From: Variovorax sp. SG517
Lineage (GTDB): Bacteria > Pseudomonadota > Gammaproteobacteria > Burkholderiales > Burkholderiaceae_C
Assembly: GCF_013376045.1 (NCBI RefSeq)
Contig: NZ_JABMJG010000002.1
Span: 124,001 to 188,000, forward strand
DNA length: 64,000 nt
Direction: 5' to 3'
The notes below the pieces were generated by a model, which made no database searches, was not told the origin of the DNA, and saw only the letters and a list, made by a program, of their open reading frames with translations. Positions within the stretch are counted from its first letter, which is position 1. Each line of letters opens with the position of its first letter. A program made the position numbers and the translations under genes. Positions 46,560-54,850 of this stretch are shown piece by piece.

Positions 46560-46698
46560 CCAGCGATCGCTGTGGGCAACAGCGGAAAAGGTCATGGCGC
46601 AAGAAACACGCCGTGAGGCACCAGCTGCGGGAGGCGAGATTCGCGGCAGCAGGTGCGCAGCGGTAGTGGGGAAGTCACTGCATGCGCCGATGACGTAG
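46546..46698 (+). CDS. Small phage ORF (50 aa)
   Basis: Begins inside the end of the primase gene with a strong GGAGG (46533-46537) eight bases before its ATG and runs MRLSDQRSLWATAEKV…. The 14-base overlap and the ribosome-binding site support translation; the function is unknown. Confidence 0.48.
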   Translation: MRLSDQRSLWATAEKVMAQETRREAPAAGGEIRGSRCAAVVGKSLHAPMT

Positions 46699-46978
46699 TC
46701 CTGCTCATCTGAAGCGTGGCCGGAGGCTGGGCGATCGCGCTGCACGTGTGCAGCGACGTCCACGCGTCCAGCCTTCGCATGGAGCGCATGGTGCTGCCGG
46801 TTCCTGGGGAACTGCCAGTTCAGGCCGCTGCATTGTCTTTCGGGTCTCGCGCGCCCTCAATGCGGCGCGCAGGCAGGTGTGCACACGTCTGCACGCTCGC
46901 GCGCGGGGCCTTGTGTGTGTGTTTCTCTCAGTAGAAATCAATGGACGGATGGACGTCCGGTGAAATGGAGAGCCAGCC
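46699..46978. other. 280-base gap with a palindrome and inverted half-sites
   Basis: No supported gene. It holds GTGCACACGTCTGCAC (46879-46894), one base from the perfect prophage palindrome, and CTGCAC-GT-GTGCAG (46740-46753), the same half-sites in the opposite arrangement. Reading frames here lack ribosome-binding sites. A regulatory or DNA-maintenance role is possible. Confidence 0.5.
46879..46894. repeat. Prophage palindrome, site 3 (one change)
   Basis: GTGCACACGTCTGCAC in the non-coding gap after the primase gene. Confidence 0.65.
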
Positions 46979-47443
46979 ATGACCACAGAAAAGCAGATTG
47001 ATCCGGCGGTGGAACAGATCCGGACCATCAAGCGTCAGATGCCCTCGGTCTATGCCGCGATCCAGGCAAAGGCGGCAGAGATCGGCGGCCTCGCCTATGA
47101 GTTGGTCCGTCGTGGCGCTCGTGGAGAGCTGGGTTGCTTCTATGCGTGCGAGAAGGACATCAAGGTCGGCACGTACTGGCATGTAGCGCTGACCACCGAC
47201 GTAGCGCTGCTGGTCGAGCGATACGGCATGTCATTCGTCTGCATGTGGGGCGAGTCGGCGATAGCGCCGCGCTTGCCCGAGGACCCTCCGACTGTCCAGG
47301 TCCAGAACGCCGAAGTGGTCGGGGCGTCAATCCCGCGGCGCAATGCCGAGTTCCGAGTTTTCATCGACGGTGTTCATGCGGAAGACCGCGCGCAGGGAGG
47401 TCCGCGAATGAAAGGGCGTGAGGTTGCCGATGGCGCGGATTGA
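46979..47443 (+). CDS. Phage hypothetical protein (154 aa)
   Basis: Alpha/beta protein: helices (QIRTIKRQMPSVYAAIQAKAAE) then strands (GTYWHVALTTDVALLVERYGMSFVCMW, split). No family recognised. Preceded by ATGGAGAGCCAGCC with GGAGA eight bases upstream. Its 3' end overlaps the Q-like gene by 14 bases. Confidence 0.68.
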   Translation: MTTEKQIDPAVEQIRTIKRQMPSVYAAIQAKAAEIGGLAYELVRRGARGELGCFYACEKDIKVGTYWHVALTTDVALLVERYGMSFVCMWGESAIAPRLPEDPPTVQVQNAEVVGASIPRRNAEFRVFIDGVHAEDRAQGGPRMKGREVADGAD

Positions 47444-47834
47444 ATGGGTGAAGGCCCGGTTGGAGAACTGGGCGATGTGGAAGGCGCGAGGGGAGGCTGG
47501 CGGCCTCGGCTGGTCATCGCAGTCAGCGTTCCTCAACGAGCCCGCCGGCGGCTACCGGCAATCCAGGATACCGATCGACGAGGTCGACGCATCCGTGACC
47601 GACCAGGCCGTCGAGTCGTTGAAGGATGCCAGGCCGAGCCTGTACCAGGTCCTTCAATGTGTCCATGCGCGTGGCATCGGAGTCAAGGCGACGGCACGAG
47701 CGCTCGAGTGCAGCGAGTCGAATGTAAAAGCGCTGCTCGATGCGGCCGATCGGGAGCTCGGTGTGTGGTTCACCGAGCGTGCGGCCAGGCAGGCGGCGGC
47801 GCGCGATGCCCTGCGAGGGGGTTTTACGACATGA
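47430..47834 (+). CDS. Q-like late antiterminator (ArpU/sigma-r4-like)
   Basis: 134 residues. RLENWAMWKARGEAGGLGWS near the start is the pattern of phage antitermination Q-like proteins, and the C-terminal half carries a sigma-region-4-like helix-turn-helix (VKATARALECSESNVKALLDAA). It lies at the end of the early-right genes, followed by a promoter-like element and an intrinsic terminator, as Q is placed in lambdoid phages. The start is the ATG at 47430; a GTG four codons earlier is possible. Confidence 0.62.
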   Translation: MARIEWVKARLENWAMWKARGEAGGLGWSSQSAFLNEPAGGYRQSRIPIDEVDASVTDQAVESLKDARPSLYQVLQCVHARGIGVKATARALECSESNVKALLDAADRELGVWFTERAARQAAARDALRGGFTT

Positions 47835-47840
47835 CTCTTT

Positions 47841-47868
47841 TTGATAGATTTCTGTCAGGTCCTAAAAA
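47841..47868 (+). promoter_or_regulatory. Candidate late promoter (pR'-like)
   Basis: TTGATA (47841-47846), 16 bases, TAAAAA (47863-47868), in an AT-rich patch directly after the Q-like gene. Weak match alone; the position makes it worth noting. Confidence 0.38.
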
Positions 47869-48068
47869 TGGGTCACGCGATGGCATTCCAAGGTTTCTCG
47901 CAGCGTTTGACGTTGGCCCGCAAGGTCTCCAGTGCAAAGTCCGCACGGTCATCGCCGCTCACGCAAGAACAGAAGGACCGAAAAAAGCGGCTGGATCGTG
48001 AGCGTGCTGATCGATTGCTTGCCGAGAATCTTGCACAGCGTGCACTGATCGAGTCCAAGCGCTCGTAA
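47868..48068 (+). CDS. Small phage protein, charged coil (66 aa)
   Basis: MGHAMAFQGFSQRLTLARKV… ends in a highly charged helix (QKDRKKRLDRERADRLLAENL). An ATG four codons on (47880) is the other start. It lies between the candidate late promoter and the terminator, where lambda has only leader RNA; the composition is protein-like, but the evidence is modest. Confidence 0.42.
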   Translation: MGHAMAFQGFSQRLTLARKVSSAKSARSSPLTQEQKDRKKRLDRERADRLLAENLAQRALIESKRS

Positions 48069-48084
48069 GGCTGATGCCACCACC

Positions 48085-48116
48085 AACCCGCCGCAGGCAA
48101 CTGAGGCGGGTTTTTT
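48085..48116 (+). terminator. Intrinsic terminator upstream of the late genes (tR'-like)
   Basis: AACCCGCC (48085-48092) pairs with GGCGGGTT (48105-48112), followed by TTTT, ending one base before the first late-gene ATG at 48118. Late expression would need antitermination; the Q-like gene 250 bases upstream could supply it. Confidence 0.8.
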
Positions 48117-48117
48117 C

Positions 48118-48681
48118 ATGCTCAAGATCGACATCGACACCAAGCAGTTCGCTGTCCTCGGGAGCAAGCTGGCACGGTTCGGCGAGCAGGCACGAGCCAA
48201 GGCCATCGGGCGCGGGCTTTCCAAGGTGATGAAGCAGGCGCAGACGCAGGCCAAGCGTGAGATCACGTCGGAGTACAACGTGAGGTCGGGCGAGGTTGGC
48301 AAGCGGCTCGGTGTCCGGCTGCAGGCTAAGGGTCTGCAGGCGGTGTTGTTCGCGAAGGCCCGTGCGCGCAACCGCATTCCGCTGATGGAATTCGCGGCCA
48401 AGGCAACGAAGAAGAACGGCGTGCGGTTCAAGGTTCGCAAGACGGCAGGTCGTGGTCAGTTGCGCCACGCCTTCATCGCCACGATGAAGAGCGGGAAGAC
48501 AGGCGTCTTCATGCGCGTGCCTGGTACGCGGAAGATCAAGCAGGTTGTCGGCGTCGACATCACGCACATGTTCGCCGGTAAGCGCGTCCGGCCGGCGGTG
48601 ATGAAGAGCATCAACGACAACGTGGCCCGGGTCGTGACCCATGAGATGGAGTTCGAACTCCGACGCCTCGGGTTCCGGTGA
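48118..48681 (+). CDS. Minor tail protein Z-like (GpZ family)
   Basis: 187 residues, basic. KALS-type start (IDTKQFAVLGSKLARFGEQARAK split at 7-26), QAKREITSEYNVRSGEV and FAAKATKKNGVRFKV match the prophage minor tail protein Z family, which in lambda connects the tail near the head. Here it precedes the terminase instead of lying with the tail genes. Its ATG is seven bases after the terminator stem. Confidence 0.75.
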   Translation: MLKIDIDTKQFAVLGSKLARFGEQARAKAIGRGLSKVMKQAQTQAKREITSEYNVRSGEVGKRLGVRLQAKGLQAVLFAKARARNRIPLMEFAAKATKKNGVRFKVRKTAGRGQLRHAFIATMKSGKTGVFMRVPGTRKIKQVVGVDITHMFAGKRVRPAVMKSINDNVARVVTHEMEFELRRLGFR

Positions 48682-48832
48682 CGTTGCACCCCCGCAACGT
48701 TGTGAAAAAGGTACTCCCGGGCCCCCTCCGAAAACTGCGGGCACGAAAACGACCCGCGAAAAAAACGAAATTATCTGTGGCGCCTGAAGCGGGTTTCGTT
48801 TCGGGCTGTTGGCCTGTGGGCCGGAGGTTGTG
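48682..48832. other. Possible cos region upstream of the terminase genes
   Basis: 150 non-coding bases with a perfect 7-base inverted repeat ACGTTGC/GCAACGT (48681-48687 with 48694-48700), a CCCGGGCCC run and A-tracts (AAAAAGG, GAAAAAAACGAAATTATC). In lambda-like phages cos lies just before the small terminase gene. Inference from position and structure only. Confidence 0.3.
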
Positions 48833-49459
48833 ATGGAAGAACTGCTCGGCACTGCGGACTGGCGCGTGTCGGTGGCGCAGCTCGCGTTGTTCCTCGAGCT
48901 CACCGAGCGGCGCGTGCAGCAGCTGGCCGCCGACGGCGTGATCCCGCCAGGTGAGGACGGGCAGTATCTTTTCCTTGCGAGCGTGAAGGGCTACCTGCAA
49001 CTCATCCAGCAGGCCGCCGCCGGCAAGGCCGTCAGCGATGAGGCCAAGGAGAAGCAGCGTGCGCAGATCGACCTGCTGCAGACGCAACGGGACTCGGCGC
49101 AGCTGGTGCTCGATGAGAAGCGCGGTGCGCTGATTCCTGTCGAGTCGGTGCGCGCCGCGACAGTGAAGCTGGTGAAGGTGCTGACTGAAGGCGCTGACAC
49201 GCTACCGGATCTGCTCGAGCGTAAGAGCGGCATTCCCGGGAACGTCGTCGTCGCGGTCGGCGAAGTCGTCGATCAATGGCGCACCCGGCTCTTCAAGCGC
49301 GCGACGGAAGTGCTTGGAGGCGAAGTCATTGCGGATCAACTGCCTGCCGTGCAGACGTCTGCAGATCGGCCCGATGAGCTCGAGGCGGAGCCGCCGAAGA
49401 AGAAGATCGGCCGGCCTCGCAAGAAGCGGGGCGACGCCTTCACGCCGCCATTGCTCTGA
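48833..49459 (+). CDS. Terminase small subunit (Nu1-like)
   Basis: 208 residues. The N-terminal winged helix (SVAQLALFLELTERRVQQLAADG) is that of Nu1-type DNA-packaging subunits, recognising cos. A helical middle and a basic C-terminal tail (KKKIGRPRKKRG) follow. Codons 175-180 (VQTSAD) contain the near-perfect palindrome at 49349-49364. The ATG has GGAGG nine bases upstream. The large subunit gene follows after two bases. Confidence 0.85.
   Translation: MEELLGTADWRVSVAQLALFLELTERRVQQLAADGVIPPGEDGQYLFLASVKGYLQLIQQAAAGKAVSDEAKEKQRAQIDLLQTQRDSAQLVLDEKRGALIPVESVRAATVKLVKVLTEGADTLPDLLERKSGIPGNVVVAVGEVVDQWRTRLFKRATEVLGGEVIADQLPAVQTSADRPDELEAEPPKKKIGRPRKKRGDAFTPPLL
49349..49364. repeat. Prophage palindrome, site 4 (last base changed)
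   Basis: GTGCAGACGTCTGCAG near the end of the small terminase gene, coding VQTSAD. Confidence 0.7.
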
Positions 49460-49461
49460 TC

Positions 49462-51468
49462 ATGGCGAAGGGGTTTGCCAGCGCAGAGGAGGTGATGCGC
49501 GACGCGGTCGCGTTGCTGCAGCCGCCTCGGCGCATCAAGGTGAGCGAGAGCGCAGCGCAGTTCCTGCACGTGGGAGCGGCCGGTGGCGACGACGCGCTGT
49601 GGGATCCCGCGCTGACGCCGTACATGCCGGCGCCGATGGACCGGCTCGCGGATCGTAGTGTGGAAGCCGTTGTGTTCGCCGGGCCTGCGCAGTCGGGAAA
49701 GACGGACGGGCTGCTGCTGGGCTGGATGGCTCACAGCATCGTGTCCGATCCGTGCGACATGATGATCGTGCAGACCACGCGAGAGCAGGCGCGCGACTTC
49801 AGCAAGCGTCGGGTCGAGCGTTCGCTGAGGGCCTCGCCGAACCTGCGCGCGCAGGTAGGAGCGGGCCACCAGGACAACGTGCTCGACAAGCAATTCCGCA
49901 ACGGCGCGATGCTGAACATTGGCTGGCCGACCGCGAACCAGCTCTCGGGTAAGCCGATTCGGCATGTGGCTGCGACGGACTACGACCGCATCCCGCTGAA
50001 CATCGACAAGCAAGGCGACTGCTTCGGGCTCCTGAAGACTCGGACGAAGAGCTTCATGAGCCGTGGCAGGACGTTGATCGAGTCCTCGCCCGGCCACGAG
50101 GTGCTTGACCCGGAATGGAAGCCGCGGGGCCATGGCGCGCCGCCGACCCATGGGGTCCTCGGGCTTTACAACCTGGGCGACCGGCATCGCTGGTATTGGC
50201 CATGCCTGCACTGCGGGGCAGAGTTTTTGGCCGAGTGGGACAACCTCAAATGGGACACCACGATCGATGATCCGGTCGTGGCCAGCCGGACGGCGCACAT
50301 GCGTTGCCCGGAGTGCGAGGGCGTGATGGGGCCCGAGCACAAGGAGACGATGAACCGGCGCGGGCGGTGGCGCAGTGAAGCGGAGGTATTCGGCGACAGC
50401 TACCAAAGCAAGATCGCCAGCTACTGGATGCAAGGGCCGGCCGCCGCTTTCCAGAGCTGGGAGAGTCTGGTCTACAACTACCTGGCTGCCCTGAAGGACT
50501 TCGAGCTCACGGGCAACCAGGAGAAGCTGAAGGCGACGACCAACACCGACCAGGGGCGGCCTTACACGGTGCTGAGCGCCAAGGGCGACGGGCTGGATGC
50601 GGTGCTGCTCAAGCAACGGGCCGACAACTATGCGCCGCAGCGCCACGTACCGGCCGAGGCGCGCTTCGTGACCACGGCGGTCGACGTGCAGAAGCACCGG
50701 TTCGTGGTCCAGGTGCATGCGTGGGGCGTCGAGGGGCAGTGCTGGATCATCGATCGCTTCAACCTGACGTCGAGCGATCGCATCGGTGATGGCGGCGAGC
50801 GGTTGAAGATCTCGCCGTTCACGCACGCCGAGGACTGGGCCGCGCTCGACAAGCTGCTGGACGACGAGTATCCAGTGGCCGGCAACGAGGACATCAAGGT
50901 CCAGAGCCGGATGATCGTCTGCGACTCCGGTGGCCAGGACCAGGCGACCAACAACGCGTACGCGTACGCGCTGCGGCTCAAGCGCCAGTCTCGTGCTGAC
51001 CGGTTCGCGCTCATCAAGGGGGCGAGCTCGCGTACTGCGCAACGGATCGTCAAGGGCAAGCCCGGTGATGACCGGATCAAGGTGCCGCTGTACATCATCA
51101 ATCCGAACATCTTCAAGGATGAAGTGGCGGCGAGTCTGGCGCGCGAAGAGCCGGGCCCGAATTCCATCAACTTGCCTGATTGGGTCGGCGAATGGTTCTT
51201 CCGCGAGCTGACGGCGGAGACGCGGACCGCGACGGGCTGGGTGAAGAAGCGCAAGGGCGACAACAACGAGGGCTTCGACCTGTGCGGCTACAACCGCGTC
51301 GCTTACACGCTGGTGGGCGGCGAAAAGATCAACTGGGCCAAGCCTCCCGAGTGGGCCGGGCGTGCTCTCGGCGAGCGGATGGCGGAGAAGGACACCGTCG
51401 GCAAGACCGGCAATGACAAGTACCTGCAATGGCTGCGCGAGCGTGGCCGACGCATCAACGGCGAGTAA
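49462..51468 (+). CDS. Terminase large subunit (GpA family)
   Basis: 668 residues. ATPase domain with Walker A-like AGPAQSGKT (73-81) and translocase features, ADTDYDR-like segment, DCFGLLKTRTKSF, and the C-terminal nuclease part with SGGQDQATNNAYAYALRL. Cuts concatemeric DNA and drives it into the procapsid. Length and gene order match lambda GpA. Preceded by the small subunit and followed by the gpW-like gene. Confidence 0.93.
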   Translation: MAKGFASAEEVMRDAVALLQPPRRIKVSESAAQFLHVGAAGGDDALWDPALTPYMPAPMDRLADRSVEAVVFAGPAQSGKTDGLLLGWMAHSIVSDPCDMMIVQTTREQARDFSKRRVERSLRASPNLRAQVGAGHQDNVLDKQFRNGAMLNIGWPTANQLSGKPIRHVAATDYDRIPLNIDKQGDCFGLLKTRTKSFMSRGRTLIESSPGHEVLDPEWKPRGHGAPPTHGVLGLYNLGDRHRWYWPCLHCGAEFLAEWDNLKWDTTIDDPVVASRTAHMRCPECEGVMGPEHKETMNRRGRWRSEAEVFGDSYQSKIASYWMQGPAAAFQSWESLVYNYLAALKDFELTGNQEKLKATTNTDQGRPYTVLSAKGDGLDAVLLKQRADNYAPQRHVPAEARFVTTAVDVQKHRFVVQVHAWGVEGQCWIIDRFNLTSSDRIGDGGERLKISPFTHAEDWAALDKLLDDEYPVAGNEDIKVQSRMIVCDSGGQDQATNNAYAYALRLKRQSRADRFALIKGASSRTAQRIVKGKPGDDRIKVPLYIINPNIFKDEVAASLAREEPGPNSINLPDWVGEWFFRELTAETRTATGWVKKRKGDNNEGFDLCGYNRVAYTLVGGEKINWAKPPEWAGRALGERMAEKDTVGKTGNDKYLQWLRERGRRINGE

Positions 51469-51480
51469 CCACGAAAGACC

Positions 51481-51801
51481 ATGACGAACTGCAACCCCTG
51501 TGATCAGGCTGCGGCCGCGCCCTCGGCCTCGCCGTGCGTGACGCCGACGTGTGCGGAGATGCTGTGCGCGGCCGTGAACGCCTACAACGCGCTGATGTCC
51601 GGGCGCGAGGTGGTCGAGGTCCAGTTCGGCGAGGAGCGGGTCAAGTACAACCCGAAGTCGATGCCGAACCTGCTAGACCACATCCGGCGTCTGAACATCG
51701 CCTGCCCGAGCGCTGCGGCGTCTGCGGTGCTGGGCCTGGGCGGTGGCGGCCCGCTGTCCGTGTCCTTCGGCCCGCGAAACCGTCGCTGCTGCGGCTGCTG
51801 A
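51481..51801 (+). CDS. gpW-like head-tail joining protein, Cys-rich ends
   Basis: 106 residues. The central part (AYNALMSGREVVEVQFGEERVKYNPKSM, split) is a gpW fold: helix-hairpin-helix that closes the head pore. Unlike lambda gpW (68 residues) it has an N-terminal extension with four to five Cys (C4, C7, C19, C24, C28) and a C-terminal CCGC. The role of the Cys residues is unknown. Confidence 0.82.
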   Translation: MTNCNPCDQAAAAPSASPCVTPTCAEMLCAAVNAYNALMSGREVVEVQFGEERVKYNPKSMPNLLDHIRRLNIACPSAAASAVLGLGGGGPLSVSFGPRNRRCCGC

Positions 51802-51808
51802 GATCGCC

Positions 51809-53476
51809 ATGCTCGACACGCAAAGCGGCATCCGGATCCTGGACGCCGAAGGGAGACCCATGCCCAGCGCGGCCAGCTACAAGGCCAGCGACAGCATCAG
51901 CCGCGAGCTCGGTTCCTGGCAGCCGCCGCTGCAGAGCGCCGACCGGTCGATGCTGCCGGAGAAGGCGAGGGCTGAAGGTCGTGCGAAGGACCTTGTGCGC
52001 AACAACGGCTACGCGCGCGGTGCGGTCCAGAACCAGAAGGACCGCATCGTCGGTGCCAGCTACAAGCTCCAGCTGCAGCCGGTCTACAAGCTGCTGGGCA
52101 TCACTGCGAAAGTCGCTGCCGCGTGGGCCAGCCAGGTCGAGGTTGCTTTCCATGCGTGGGCCGACGATCCGGATTGCTGGATCGATGCTCAGCGCAAGCG
52201 CACCTTCAGCCAGTTTGTGCGGGAGATGTCCGGGACCGAGATGGTGCAGGGCGAGGGCTTCCTCGTGCGCCAATGGCGGCCGTCCCCGTCGGGCTACGCC
52301 ACTTGTTTCACCACGGTGGAGCCGGAGCGGGTGTCCACGCCTGGCGTCCAGGGGCTCCTGAACAACCAGGAAGAGGTGCTGCCCAACGGCAACCGCGTGC
52401 GCGCCGGTGTGGAGCTCGATGCCTGGGGCGCCGCTGTGGCGTACCACATCCGCACGAAGCACCAGCAGGACTTCGGCTACCTCGCGTCGACCGCGGTCGG
52501 GCAGTGGGATCGCGTGACCAAGCTGAACGAGTTCGGTTGGCGCCAGGTCATCCACCTCTTCGAGGTCGAGCAGGCCGATCAGACTCGTGGCTTCAGCGCG
52601 ATGGCCAGCACGCTACAGAAGCTCAAGATGATGGACATGCAGGAGGATCTGGAGCTGCAGCTGTCCCAGCTCGGCACGGCCTTCGCCATGTACATCAAGA
52701 CGCCGCTCGGCCGTCAGCGCGCCAAGGAAATCATGGGCGCCGACGACGAAGAGGGGATGATGAAGTTCACCCAGATGTGCATGGCGGCGCAGGAGGCTTT
52801 CTACGGCAGCGCTGGCGTGAACATCAACGGCGTGAAGCTGCCGACCCTCTATCCCGACGACGAGATCGGCGTGCTGCAGCCGCACAACCAGGCGGCAAAC
52901 CACGAGCAGTTCAAGGAAGGCCTGATGCGCCAGAACGCGCGCGGCTGGGGCATGAGCTTCGAAGAGGCCAGCGGCGACTTCAGCAAGACCAGCTACAGCA
53001 GCGCTCGTGCCGCGATGCAGATCGCCTGGGCGTACGTCCTGGCCAAACGCGCCGCCATCGCCGACAAGGCCGCGACGCTGATGTTCCGGCTGTGGTTCGA
53101 CGAAGCCATCGTGCGCGGCACGATCGCGCCGCCGCCGGGCGTGAAGTACTGGCCGGACAACAGCACGCAGATGGGCCAGATCTTCGCGTGGCTCACGAGC
53201 TGCACCTGGATCGGCGCCGGCAAGATCGTGCTGGACGAGTTCAAGCAGGCGAAGGCCAACGAGGTCGGCCTAGCCACTCACCAGGTCGCGCTGGATGACA
53301 TCCTCGCCGAGAACGGCAACGACCTCGAGCGGCTGCTCGACGGCCATGTCCGTACACGCGAGATGTTCGAAGAGCGTGGCTTGCCGCTGCCCGAATACCT
53401 CGGGGGCGCACCGAAGACCGCTCGCACGCCCGAGCAGAACGCGGCCGACGACGCAGCGGCGGCACAACAGGACTGA
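51809..53476 (+). CDS. Portal protein (lambda gpB family)
   Basis: 555 residues. Motifs SYKASDSISRELGSWQPPL, DLVRNNGYARGAVQNQKD, RIVGASYKLQLQP, and FEEASGDFSKTSYSSARAA match lambda-type portals that form the dodecameric vertex. The C-terminus is acidic and Ala-rich. The start is the ATG at 51809, seven bases after the gpW-like stop; the protease gene follows after two bases. Confidence 0.93.
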   Translation: MLDTQSGIRILDAEGRPMPSAASYKASDSISRELGSWQPPLQSADRSMLPEKARAEGRAKDLVRNNGYARGAVQNQKDRIVGASYKLQLQPVYKLLGITAKVAAAWASQVEVAFHAWADDPDCWIDAQRKRTFSQFVREMSGTEMVQGEGFLVRQWRPSPSGYATCFTTVEPERVSTPGVQGLLNNQEEVLPNGNRVRAGVELDAWGAAVAYHIRTKHQQDFGYLASTAVGQWDRVTKLNEFGWRQVIHLFEVEQADQTRGFSAMASTLQKLKMMDMQEDLELQLSQLGTAFAMYIKTPLGRQRAKEIMGADDEEGMMKFTQMCMAAQEAFYGSAGVNINGVKLPTLYPDDEIGVLQPHNQAANHEQFKEGLMRQNARGWGMSFEEASGDFSKTSYSSARAAMQIAWAYVLAKRAAIADKAATLMFRLWFDEAIVRGTIAPPPGVKYWPDNSTQMGQIFAWLTSCTWIGAGKIVLDEFKQAKANEVGLATHQVALDDILAENGNDLERLLDGHVRTREMFEERGLPLPEYLGGAPKTARTPEQNAADDAAAAQQD

Positions 53477-53478
53477 CC

Positions 53479-54810
53479 ATGAAGCATGCCCATATCGCGG
53501 CCCGCGCGCTCAATCGCCCGCTGCTGCTGGAGCCCGGCTATGCCCGGATCTTCTTCTCGGCCCTCGGCGGCCGCCTCAACTTCGCCGGCCTCGTCGACGC
53601 GAAGGGGGAGGCCCTCGATCAGAAGGGGATGGCCGCCCTGTGCGAGAGCTACCTGCCGCGTGCCGTCGATCCCTGGAGCGGGGCAGACGTCACCGACCAG
53701 AGCTATGCGGTGGTCGACGGCGTGGCGGTGATCCCGGTGCAGGGCTCCCTGATGCACAAGAGCGGCTACATCGGCACCCGCTCGGGCGCCATGGGCTATG
53801 ACGGCATCCAGGCGCAGATCGTGAGCGCGCTCGCAAACCCGCGCGTCAAGGGGATTCTGCTGGACATCGACAGCCCCGGTGGCGAGGTCGCTGGCGTGCG
53901 AGATCTCGCTCGGCTCATCAACGCGGCGTGGAAGCCGATCTGGGCCCACGCGAACGAGACCGCCGCGAGCGCTGCGTACTGGCTCGGCAGTGCGGCCCAG
54001 CGGCTGATCCTGTCCGAAACGGCGGAGGTCGGCAGCATTGGCGTGCTGATGGCGCATGCCGACTACAGCGCCATGCTCGACGAAGAGGGCATCAAGGTCA
54101 CGCTTCTGTACGCCGGAGCGCACAAGGTCGATGGCAACCCGTACGAGGCGCTGCCGGAGTCGGTCCGTAACGCGTTCCAGGCGGATATCGAAGAACTTCG
54201 CTCCCAGTTTGCAGAGGCAGTCGCCGGCAACCGGGGCATCTCCACAGCGCAGGTGCTTTCCACCGAAGCCCAGCTGTACCGCGGCCGCGACGCCGTCGAG
54301 ATCGGACTGGCCGACGAGGTCATGTCGTTCGACGACGCGCTCGGCGCATTTTCCGCAACCCTCGCCAAACAAGGCGGATTCTCGAAAGGCAAATCCATGT
54401 CGAATGGCTCGAACGCCTCGCCCAGTGCTGGCGAGATCTCCAACGAACAGCTCGCCCAGGCGCGCGAAGCCGGCCGTGCCGAAGGCCACGCTGCAGGCCT
54501 GCGTGAAGGCGCGACCGCGGAGCGCACGCGAATCGGCGCGATCCTCGGCTGCGACGCGGCAAAGGGCCGCGAGGCCACCGCGCGCGAGTTCGCCCTCGGC
54601 ACCGACATGGCTGCCGATACGGCCGCGAAGCTGTTGGCTACGGTCCCCGCAGTCGATCCTGCCGCGGCGGCTGCTGCCGCCACGCTCGAACAGATGGGCA
54701 ATGTCCAGCTCGTGCGCCCCGACGCCTCCGGCCAGGGCGGCGGTGGCGGTGACAAGCCGACGCTCGCCCAGCGCGTCGCGAGCGCCCGCCAAGCGCAGAC
54801 CCTGGCCTGA
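53479..54810 (+). CDS. Capsid maturation protease with scaffold (S49, gpC-like)
   Basis: 443 residues. The N-terminal S49 peptidase (about 75-260) has DIDSPGGEVAGV and the catalytic Ser within NETAASAAYWLGSA (S164) plus a Lys in AHKVDG (K216); the C-terminal third is a helical scaffold (EQLAQAREAGRAEGHAAGLRE). It processes head proteins and itself. An internal ATG at 54397 could give a separate scaffold, as Nu3 in lambda. Confidence 0.92.
   Translation: MKHAHIAARALNRPLLLEPGYARIFFSALGGRLNFAGLVDAKGEALDQKGMAALCESYLPRAVDPWSGADVTDQSYAVVDGVAVIPVQGSLMHKSGYIGTRSGAMGYDGIQAQIVSALANPRVKGILLDIDSPGGEVAGVRDLARLINAAWKPIWAHANETAASAAYWLGSAAQRLILSETAEVGSIGVLMAHADYSAMLDEEGIKVTLLYAGAHKVDGNPYEALPESVRNAFQADIEELRSQFAEAVAGNRGISTAQVLSTEAQLYRGRDAVEIGLADEVMSFDDALGAFSATLAKQGGFSKGKSMSNGSNASPSAGEISNEQLAQAREAGRAEGHAAGLREGATAERTRIGAILGCDAAKGREATAREFALGTDMAADTAAKLLATVPAVDPAAAAAAATLEQMGNVQLVRPDASGQGGGGGDKPTLAQRVASARQAQTLA
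54397..54810 (+). CDS. Candidate internal-start scaffold (Nu3-like, nested in the protease gene)
   Basis: In-frame ATG at 54397 (MSNGSNASPSAGEISNEQL), preceded by GAAAGGCAAATCC, would make a 137-residue scaffold identical to the C-terminus of the protease. In lambda, Nu3 is made this way from gene C. The start is inferred from position at the domain boundary. Confidence 0.5.
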   Translation: MSNGSNASPSAGEISNEQLAQAREAGRAEGHAAGLREGATAERTRIGAILGCDAAKGREATAREFALGTDMAADTAAKLLATVPAVDPAAAAAAATLEQMGNVQLVRPDASGQGGGGGDKPTLAQRVASARQAQTLA

Positions 54811-54850
54811 TCCGACAGGTCCACCCTCCCACAACTTCAGGAGCACTACC

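Noticed and set aside
46716..46934. A 72-codon frame in the gap after the primase gene
   Set aside because: GTG start, no ribosome-binding site, and the stretch is better explained by the palindromic elements it contains.
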